From: Euperipatoides rowelli
Lineage: Eukaryota; Onychophora; Udeonychophora; Euonychophora; Peripatopsidae
Assembly (NCBI GenBank): GCA_003024985.2
Contig: PXIH01S0006193.1
Strand: one strand, 5' to 3'
DNA length: 12,986 bases
A model generated the notes under the pieces. That model was not told where the DNA came from, searched no databases, and saw only the letters and a program-made list of their open reading frames with translations. Shown here one piece after another: positions 7,214 through 12,986 of the stretch. Within the stretch, counting starts at the first letter, position 1, and each line of letters starts with the position of its first letter. The position numbers and the translations under genes were made by a program.

Positions 7214-7788
7214 TAATAGAAAACTGTTTTCTATAATATCTGAAATTTAAACGCAGTACATAAAAAAATAATTAAATCTAACATATTCAAATTATTTTTC
7301 TAAAAGCAATTTTACTTAACCTTCTATTGTCTGAAAATATGGAACAAATCATATATATTAAATTAAAACTCGTTCTATTAAAAATAAATACCGGAAGATG
7401 ACATTTTAACTAATAAATAAGGAAGTAATTTAATCAATTTTTATGTATCCTATTTCCCAAGAAATGAACAATAACTTTGAACTGTAATAATAATAATATT
7501 AATAATAATCCCTCAAAATTAAATAATAAATCATATAACAAGAAAAATATTAATAGCCTACATAGTTTACAATATCATCAATTTAAAAAATAGCTCTGAC
7601 ACTCTCCTTCCCCCCCCCCAAAAAAAAAAAACAAAAAAAACACAATGTGTTATTTGATTTTTTTTTTCTTTCTGTAATTTCGCACCTATTTAAGATTTGC
7701 CTTTATATTAAAAAACATTATATATCAATTTATTATTTGATTGATTTTGATGTATTAATGATGAGTTTCTTTATTCATTTTTTTAATT
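7214..7788. other. AT-rich intergenic DNA with short simple repeats
   Basis: No gene is seen. The notable items are a 17-base palindrome TAGAAAACTGTTTTCTA at 7217-7233, (AAT)n-like sequence at about 7484-7508, and a homopolymer junction of C10 (7610-7619) followed directly by A12 (7620-7631) and further A runs to about 7640. Confidence 0.6.
7610..7640. repeat. C10-A12 homopolymer junction
   Basis: Ten C residues are followed immediately by twelve A residues, one C and eight more A residues. An A-run start of this kind could be the poly(A) tail of an old retrotransposed copy on the + strand, but no element body could be recognised upstream. Confidence 0.85.
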
Positions 7789-7895
7789 GGAAGTGTCTTC
7801 TGCCGCAGTAAAAAAGTTGCGTAAGGATAATTTACACCAAACATTCGCCGTAGGAAGTGGACTTAATGGCCGCCTAATGTCTGCCACAGTAAAAA
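7789..7895. repeat. Diverged direct repeat in a GC-richer patch
   Basis: TCTGCCGCAGTAAAAA (7799-7814) recurs as TCTGCCACAGTAAAAA (7880-7895) with one mismatch, and GGAAGTG occurs at 7789-7795 and 7853-7859. Between them lie CG-containing words (TTGCGTAAG, TTCGCCGTAGG, GGCCGCC), which are rare elsewhere in this window. No reading frame or known element is recognised. Confidence 0.5.
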
Positions 7896-8871
7896 TCGCT
7901 CTCATATGTTTTATATGCTATAATAATTAATTTCCAAGACAAAAATAACGGATTTGAAAAGCTATTTCTTATAATTTATAGTCTATTGATATATTTTAGA
8001 CCGTTATTAACTTATTTTCATACTTAAAATAAAAATTAGAGACTATTATTGTAAGAAAACCTATGAATGCTTCCAAGAGGGGAATGAAAATCCACTCCGA
8101 ATGAACAGGCGTATATCATGTTATTAATATTTGGACATACATTTTTTTTTTTCAAGATATTTTACAGTGGCGGGTGAAAAAAAAAGTACCTTTTTCTTTA
8201 TTCACTGCAGTGGGACAAAGAAGTTGGTTTTTAATTATACGAAAAGCAGGAGCATCACATTGTAGTGGGTTCTTGCAATCAAATGGTCCGGGTTGCATTG
8301 TATCACATTACGATAAATGGTATAACTGACAGTGAACCCAATGTTAATGAAGTTATATTGAAGTGGAAAAATATTGCTTTGTTGTTATTAATAAGATTTA
8401 TATCCATATCATAAATAAAATTACATAATCTGGAGGAGGAAGATAAAAAGACAATAAGTTCACAACATACAGTGTAGCCTATACTTTACCTATTATAAAC
8501 CACCATCTGAAATGAAGCACTTTTAGATATTTTTTATTTCAAATCCTACTTTCTTTTTATATTTTTTAAATAAAAATGTTATATACATTACTTTATTAAA
8601 CTCATGGCCGCCACTTGGGGAGGTAGGTAGGTTGGGAGCTATAGTACCAGGGCCAGGGGAGGGGGGCATGTGTGATAAAAAACACAAGAAACTAAGAAAC
8701 TACACAGTTATAACATATTTAACAGCAAAACAATAAAATAAAAGCTTATATAAAAAAAAGTAACCTGGTATTACCTAACAAATTATTCCAACAGACAAAA
8801 TAAAATAGCATAGTAAAATATATAAGGTAATGTTCCAGGACCCACCTGGATTTCAAGACCCTAATTAGGAT
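7896..8871. other. Intergenic DNA, nothing recognised
   Basis: The stretch is AT-rich with frequent stops in all frames. A G-rich patch at 8605-8668 (for example GGGGAGGTAGGTAGG and GGCCAGGGGAGGGG) stands out. A moderately GC-richer area at 8160-8345 shows no coding pattern that I can identify. Confidence 0.45.
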
Positions 8872-8881
8872 GGGGGGGGGG
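8872..8881. repeat. G10 homopolymer
   Basis: Ten consecutive G residues after AATTAGGAT and before CTGATTATA. It is the only one of the six long G/C homopolymers in the window that is G rather than C on the + strand. Confidence 0.9.
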
Positions 8882-8920
8882 CTGATTATACTTATAATAG
8901 TTTTATATGGAAATACATTG

Positions 8921-8924
<4 letters not shown>

Positions 8925-8958
<34 letters not shown>
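8925..8958. repeat. (AT)17 microsatellite
   Basis: A perfect run of 17 AT dinucleotides. It creates the YIYIYI stretch of the minus-strand open frame at 8746-9129, which is why that frame stays open and is not called a gene. Confidence 0.97.
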
Positions 8959-8961
<3 letters not shown>

Positions 8962-9369
8962 AATAAAAAAATACAAACAAAGAATACAAAGAAGAGTGTA
9001 AATAAAGAGCTTAACAGTGAGGTTTAAACTAAGTTTGAAATGAAAAGTGAGATGTAGAATGAGGATAAAGAAAAACCACTTGCCAAAATAATAATATTTA
9101 TATAAACTAGGGTTTCTAAGAAGATCCAAAATACAAAAATTCCTGCATTAACCCCAGTTTCCACTGTATCCTGGAGAGAAGTGCACTTCTGCAATGGTGT
9201 AGAAGTGCATAAGTTGAAAAGATTCCTTTGTCATCCCCAATTTCTAAGAAAAACAGTCTGTGTATATGCAGAATGGTGTGTTCAGGTTTTATGGTATATT
9301 ATATTTTATTCTGAATAAATATGCTTAATTTTGTCTAGATCGGTGTAAGGTTTTAAGATTGTATAGGAA
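8959..9369. other. Intergenic DNA, possible 3' flank of a LINE scrap
   Basis: The + strand is purine-rich (AAATAAAGAGCTTAACAGTGAGG and on). This region would be downstream of the minus-strand zinc-finger remnant at 9370-9560 and could be its 3' UTR. A 14-bp palindrome AGAAGTGCACTTCT (9177-9190) is followed by an AGAAGTGCA repeat at 9201-9209, so two alternative hairpins are possible. Confidence 0.4.
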
Positions 9370-9560
9370 CATACAGACAGGCATTGAATTTTATATAATC
9401 AAAAAGCAAATGTGCTATAGTTTCTTCATGATGCAAAAGTAACTCTTTGCCTCAATATTAAAGTTATACTTAACTATCAACAAACTGGTTGTGAATAATG
9501 CTTTTATGTATTAATAGGAATAAGAAATTTTCAATGTTTGCTGGAAGTAAAGAAGATTCA
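9370..9560 (-). pseudogene. C-terminal scrap of a LINE ORF2 (zinc-finger region)
   Basis: Three minus-strand frames line up with the end of the large LINE. NFLFLLIHKSIIHNQFVDS (about 9532-9476) corresponds to the region before the finger, VKYNFNIEAKSYFC (about 9474-9433) to the approach, and HHEETIAHLLFDY (9433-9395) to the EET-x2-H core. Counting through one missing base, the ligand positions fall at x2, x7 and x4 spacing, exactly as in the 2165-2215 finger. The first and last cysteines read as Ser and Tyr, each one substitution from Cys. No RT is recognisable upstream, so this is a 5'-truncated and heavily decayed copy of a related element on the same strand. It could be the same family, but identity is low. 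Confidence 0.55.
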
Positions 9561-10446
9561 CACATGACCTGAAATCTACTAAAAAGTCAATAAAGAATTA
9601 TTAGTAATGCATTATATTTTGTTTAACTTATAAAGCTGTTCGAAAGTCTGGCACTCAGTGAAAAATATGCTGTATAATTTGGAGAATAAACAGAATGTGC
9701 ATTTTATTGCTTTGGATCTTTTTTTTTTCATAATTTTTTTTATTCATACTTGGTGGCAGCACTGTATTTTTATTATCTTGATGGCCACACCTATTTCTGT
9801 TTGCAACCAACATCAAGATAAAGGTAACCAATTTTTTTTGTATAGTGCTAGTATTAAGTTTGTGGAAAACAATATGAGTAAACGTAGATATTTCATCCAT
9901 TGAACTTAACGTGAGTTCAAGTAAGCAAGTTTAACAATATGTATGATGGTTTGAGAAATCCTCTAGATTGATTTGCTAAATACTACCCCAACGATATGCA
10001 CATTGTGTTGTGTGTGGTGCATTCCATTGAAAACAAAACGTTTAAGGAAAAAGGTGCATTGATTCCAATGCAAACCACAACAAGTCATAGCAACAAGTTT
10101 TAAAACATGATCTATATTGTTGTTCCACCAAAAGCCAACACAAACTAATGAAAATCCCAGTGTGGCACATCGCATTGAAAACCATGCGTTTTAAAAATTG
10201 TTTGTGTTACTACATCAGATAGTTCTTTGTTCTGCCGGCCTTAGACAAAATAGTCACTTTCTTCATTATAAACATCAGTCTACATGGTAAGTAGAATATA
10301 TGGATCATGTAGAGCAAGGTATTTATGTAACCTAGTTACCAGACATCTGTAACTTTAATAGAATAATACAAATTCATTTTACGATTGAGATTAATTTTAT
10401 AGCCTAATAATTCCTAACTTTACATAACTTTGTAAGGTTTTTTTGT
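9561..10446. other. Intergenic DNA, no gene recognised
   Basis: Open frames of 81 codons occur on both strands over the same bases (about 9655-9903). Their peptides are low-complexity (FFFFIIFF and the lysine-rich complement), which is expected by chance in AT-rich DNA. Around 10000-10190 there are short self-complementary words, such as TGCATTG-ATTC-CAATGCA at 10056-10073, and repeated GCATT-x-GAAAAC words. This could be a remnant of a small inverted-repeat element, but I cannot define its ends. Confidence 0.45.
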
Positions 10447-10635
10447 TTACCATTCTTACTAGCTAATTTGGAAATTAGCTCAAGTGTATTAATTTTATTC
10501 AGAAAGATCATTTTCAATTTTTTGCATCTCATTAACTTTAGGTAGGGATGGCCCGAGGCTTCGGCTAACAGGGTGACTATCTGGGTCCTATGAGTTGAGG
10601 AGTGCACACCATCTAAAGTCTAGTAAGAATGGTAA
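10447..10635. repeat. 189-bp segment bounded by perfect 16-bp inverted repeats
   Basis: TTACCATTCTTACTAG at 10447-10462 is the exact reverse complement of 10620-10635. The interior is non-coding and contains an abutting perfect hairpin AGCTAATTT-GG-AAATTAGCT (10461-10480) and a GC-richer block near 10548-10590. The size and terminal inverted repeats fit a small non-autonomous DNA transposon (MITE). A convincing flanking target duplication is not visible, so it could instead be a chance or fold-back structure. Confidence 0.4.
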
Positions 10636-11196
10636 TTAAAAGAATAAGGTAAAAAAAACTAACAAAAAAATAAGATAATTTTTTTTACAAAATATTAATT
10701 TAAAAGTGCCATGTTAAACTTTTCCATGGCCATAGGCCATGATCTACTCGGCAAATGCCTTGAAACAAACCTGATTATATTGGTGCTATGATTCGGATTT
10801 TGACCCCCTATTATCACGCTGGATGAAAAAAATTCCTAATTTTAAATCTCATGTTTTAAAGTAAACAATGTTCTCTATACATTCACGATATTATAGTTAC
10901 AAAATTTTTGTATTTGTAACATTGAATATAAGTTTAGGATTATTTTTATATAAATTAATGCCATCAGGGATAGCATTTGCCACTAAGCTAGGTAAGCACA
11001 TGTGGGTGCCATATAAGATAGGGCACCTCTCCCTGCTCATAATAAATATTAGTAAGTTTATAATAATAATGTTTAGAATAATAAAATAATAGGAAATAAA
11101 ACTTTTTTTTTTTTATGCAAAAATACAATTATATTTTTGTAAAGTTAGAATAAAAAGTTGTTGGTTATATGTGTCCTTTTTATTTTACTATGGTTT
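10636..11196. other. Intergenic DNA, no gene recognised
   Basis: The stretch is AT-rich. A perfect 7-bp stem with three-base loop, CATGGCC-ATA-GGCCATG, lies at about 10724-10740. The 73-codon frame at 10868-11089 is hydrophobic and low-complexity, with no recognisable domain. Confidence 0.45.
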
Positions 11197-11209
11197 CCCC
11201 CCCCCCCCC
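11197..11209. repeat. C13 homopolymer
   Basis: Thirteen consecutive C residues in an AT-rich context, followed a few bases later by GGGG at 11218-11221. Confidence 0.9.
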
Positions 11210-11395
11210 TTAATAATGGGGCACCGCTGAAAAATATGCATGGGTGCACTACTGTTGTAAGAACCGTCCATGTATACCGTTATTACATTTTATGTTAAAT
11301 TTGATGAACAAAATGTTGACTACTTGTTAGTAGCGATTACCATGTCTTTTGACAAATTTTTAATTTAGACTATAATATTGTACTTGTTGGATGCT

Positions 11396-11415
11396 TTTAT
11401 TTATTTATTTATTTA
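11396..11415. repeat. (TTTA)5 microsatellite
   Basis: Five perfect TTTA units. Read on the minus strand it is (TAAA)5, the kind of tail left by some LINE insertions, but no element body was recognised beside it. Confidence 0.9.
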
Positions 11416-11623
11416 TTATAACTGAATTATTATCCTAAACATATAGGAACATAAAGTTAAAAGTGATGCTCATAAATGCAAGTATTGGCTGTTAGTCAAA
11501 TCTTTGTTTCACTATAAAAGTCATTAAAAAAAGTATTAGAGGTAATGGAAATCATAATGTTTTATTCTAACAATATTTGGCACTTCAATAACCAGAATTC
11601 AAAATGGCTTCTATGCTCTAAAT

Positions 11624-12062
11624 GTGGGTTATGTCAAGGGTAAAGTCTATTCAACACTAATGCCTGAAGTTACATCCTCTCAGACCAGTTCTGGCCCACC
11701 ATGAACACTGGACATAACCCCTCTAGATTTTTCTTATGGGGTTATGTCAGGGTTAGTCTATTCAACACCAGTGTCTGAAGTTTCATCCTCTCAGACCAGC
11801 CAGGCCCAACATGAACACTGGATATAACTCTTGTAGATTTTTTCTATGGGGTTATGTCAAGGATAAAGTTTGTTTCATACCAGTGCCTGAAGTTGCATCC
11901 TCTCAGACCAGCTCTGAGATAAAGTTTATTCAACCCTATCGCCTAATGTCGAGGGATATTGAATATGAGGATAACAGATTTTTGATAAAATATGTTGAGA
12001 AATTTAATATCAACTGGATCAGCTCCAGGCCATCAGATGGCGCTCATGTGGAAGTGTATTAA
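11624..12062 (+). pseudogene. C-terminal part of a Tc1/mariner-like transposase, internally amplified
   Basis: The protein family cuts and pastes DNA with a DDE/D catalytic triad. Its C-terminal block classically reads D-L-T-P-x-DFFLWGYLK-x-K-V-Y, ending in a conserved GAHIE-type tail. Here GYVKGKVYSTLMPEV (11627-11671), DITPLDF (about 11711-11731), FFLWGYV (11729-11749) and FFLWGYVKDKVCFIPVPEV (11838-11894) are successive versions of that block in different frames. The last frame, open from about 11811 to the TAA at 12060-12062, continues through DIEYEDNRFLIKYVEKFNIN to a C-terminal DGAHVEVY. The final catalytic Asp is kept in DITPLDF. The N-terminal DNA-binding part and the first two Asp motifs are absent from the window. 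Frame changes and a stop between copies make it non-functional. This piece is the best pointer to an insect host. Confidence 0.72.
11628..11955 (+). repeat. Tandem repeat (113 and 110 bp) inside the transposase remnant
   Basis: GTTATGTCA starts the unit at 11628, 11741 and 11851. The copies share CTGAAGTT, ATCCTCTCAGACCAG, CATGAACACTGGA and TAGATTTTT in the same order. The third copy is cut short near 11916. The sequence at 11917-11955 (GATAAAGTTTATTCAACCCT and on) looks like the start of a further, diverged partial copy. Periods of 113 and 110 are not multiples of three, so each copy shifts the reading frame. Confidence 0.88.
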
Positions 12063-12353
12063 AATAATAAAAACTACATTTTATGATAAACTGTTTGTTG
12101 CTTTCTATAATGATGCAATAATTTATGGATACAAAGTATTGTTATAATTATTATTATTTTAATAAAAAATAGGACAGGTAATCAATTTTTATTTCAAATC
12201 ATCTAGGTATTTTTTTTTAAAACTAAGTTTTCAGATCTTAAAATTGNTTTACAGTAGGGTTGTTGACATACTTATACAAGTATTTTGGACATTTTCAAGC
12301 TTGAAGTATAGAATCCATTAGTTTGTTCAGCTCCAAAATGGTTAATATTTGTA
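12063..12353. other. Intergenic DNA with one undetermined base
   Basis: AT-rich DNA follows the transposase stop. No terminal inverted repeat of that transposon could be recognised. The base at 12247 is N, so this spot is uncertain in the assembly. Confidence 0.6.
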
Positions 12354-12367
12354 CCCCCCCCCCCCCC
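12354..12367. repeat. C14 homopolymer
   Basis: Fourteen C residues after TTTGTA and before TTCTAGG. Confidence 0.9.
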
Positions 12368-12836
12368 TTCTAGGTAAACAATCTAATAATATACATTTAA
12401 ATTCGTCTGATTTTGTACTTAAAATGTTATCCTCTTAATTCACAACTGGAGGCCAAATGCATGGGCTTATCCTGATTTCAAGCTTTTGAATTTTACTTTT
12501 TTTTAAAAAACTCAAATTTAATAAGCTTACTTCTAGAATAGACTTTGTCAACATAATAATTTTCAAATAAAAACATATTTTCCAACTCAAAGCAGCTGAT
12601 ATCATTAATGTAATCTATAATAACAGTAGGGATTCCATTGAGAGAAACAACCATTAGACTTGGCTTATAAGCAACTTTAATCAAAATAATATTGAAAAAT
12701 ATTCTTGAATTTTAAAATGTTATGAAACTTTTACTTATCACTAGTAAGCACAACACTTTAAAATTCAATTAAAATGTATATGTTGACGATTTGGTGATAA
12801 TACAGTGCCCCACACTCTAGCTGAAGTTTTATCATG
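12368..12836. other. Intergenic DNA, one weak minus-strand open frame
   Basis: A 63-codon frame on the minus strand (12493-12684) has a fairly ordinary amino acid mix (SLNGIPTVIIDYINDISCFE in the middle) and is preceded by an AG that could act as a splice acceptor. Frames of this length are expected by chance in DNA this size and composition, and I recognise no domain. It is therefore mentioned but not called a gene. Confidence 0.35.
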
Positions 12837-12848
12837 CCCCCCCCCCCC
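12837..12848. repeat. C12 homopolymer followed by CT-rich run
   Basis: Twelve C residues after ATCATG, followed by GCTCTCTCTCCC, giving a 24-base pyrimidine-rich stretch interrupted by a single G. Confidence 0.9.
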
Positions 12849-12986
12849 GCTCTCTCTCCCACAAACACACCTTACACATTTTTCATTAAAATCATTTCTA
12901 TGAATCATTATTGGAAGTTGTCCTCTCTGCAAGGAAATTTCTATGTAAATTTATTTCAAATATATTTTATCACCTATTTCATGCAA
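12849..12986. other. AT-rich end of window, nothing recognised
   Basis: No reading frame, repeat or RNA gene is visible in the last 138 bases. Confidence 0.5.

Noticed and set aside
8746-9129. 127-codon minus-strand open frame with several hydrophobic stretches, looking like a membrane protein
   Set aside because: It runs through the (AT)17 microsatellite (YIYIYI) and a G10 run (PPP), and the rest is phenylalanine/leucine/isoleucine-rich because the opposite strand is A-rich. There is no domain or coding bias beyond composition.
9655-9903. Two 81-codon open frames on opposite strands over the same bases
   Set aside because: Mutual antisense frames in AT-rich DNA with low-complexity peptides; neither shows a recognisable motif.
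10868-11089. 73-codon plus-strand frame with hydrophobic content
   Set aside because: Low-complexity isoleucine/phenylalanine-rich sequence without motifs; probably chance.
12493-12684. 63-codon minus-strand frame with a possible splice acceptor upstream
   Set aside because: Such lengths are expected by chance in 13 kb at this composition; no domain and no partner exon could be identified.
1-12986. CRISPR array, tRNA or rRNA gene
   Set aside because: The only regular repeat array (13-124) has no unique spacers, and I saw no cloverleaf-like or rRNA-like segment when reading through.

Overview
The window is AT-rich eukaryotic repeat and intergenic DNA, most likely from an arthropod and probably an insect. 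There are no operon-like gene runs, ribosome binding sites or tight gene packing. The only protein-like signals are decayed transposable elements. The insect hint is the last transposase piece (11624-12062), which carries a DITPLDF / FFLWGYVK block and a GAHVE C-terminus of the kind common in Tc1/mariner-type transposases of insect genomes. I see no convincing host gene, tRNA, rRNA or CRISPR array.

Layout. 1-355 is simple-sequence DNA: a 16-bp minisatellite (13-124), then a purine-rich GATA/GAGA tract holding an imperfect palindrome. 1098-1367 (+) is a broken reverse transcriptase fragment of CR1/jockey type. 1368-2060 holds hairpins and a C14 run. About 2061-6420 (-) is a nearly complete but dead two-ORF non-LTR retrotransposon (LINE). 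Its ORF1 has a CCHC-type zinc knuckle. Its ORF2 has an APE-type endonuclease, a linker, a reverse transcriptase and a C-terminal zinc-finger region.

6607-7213 (+) is a second, strongly 5'-truncated LINE: the last 28 codons of its pol, a long 3' UTR and a TAA/TAAA-rich tail. Its 5' edge is folded into a roughly 28-bp hairpin. 7214-9370 is AT-rich DNA with homopolymers and a (TA)17 microsatellite. 9370-9560 (-) is a third LINE scrap that keeps the zinc-finger spacing of the big element. 10447-10635 is bounded by a perfect 16-bp inverted repeat. 11624-12062 (+) is the C-terminal end of a DDE/D transposase whose coding DNA is amplified in tandem. 12063-12986 is AT-rich with two long C runs and one undetermined base.

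How the parts relate. The two big-LINE ORFs would have worked together as an RNA-binding nucleocapsid-like protein plus an endonuclease/reverse transcriptase that copies at the target site. Stops and frameshifts show that this copy no longer does so. The other fragments are independent insertions of different age and strand. I found no clearly new working system. The most distinctive structures are the tandemly amplified transposase segment, the fold-back at the truncated LINE junction, and the six long G/C homopolymers in very AT-rich DNA.
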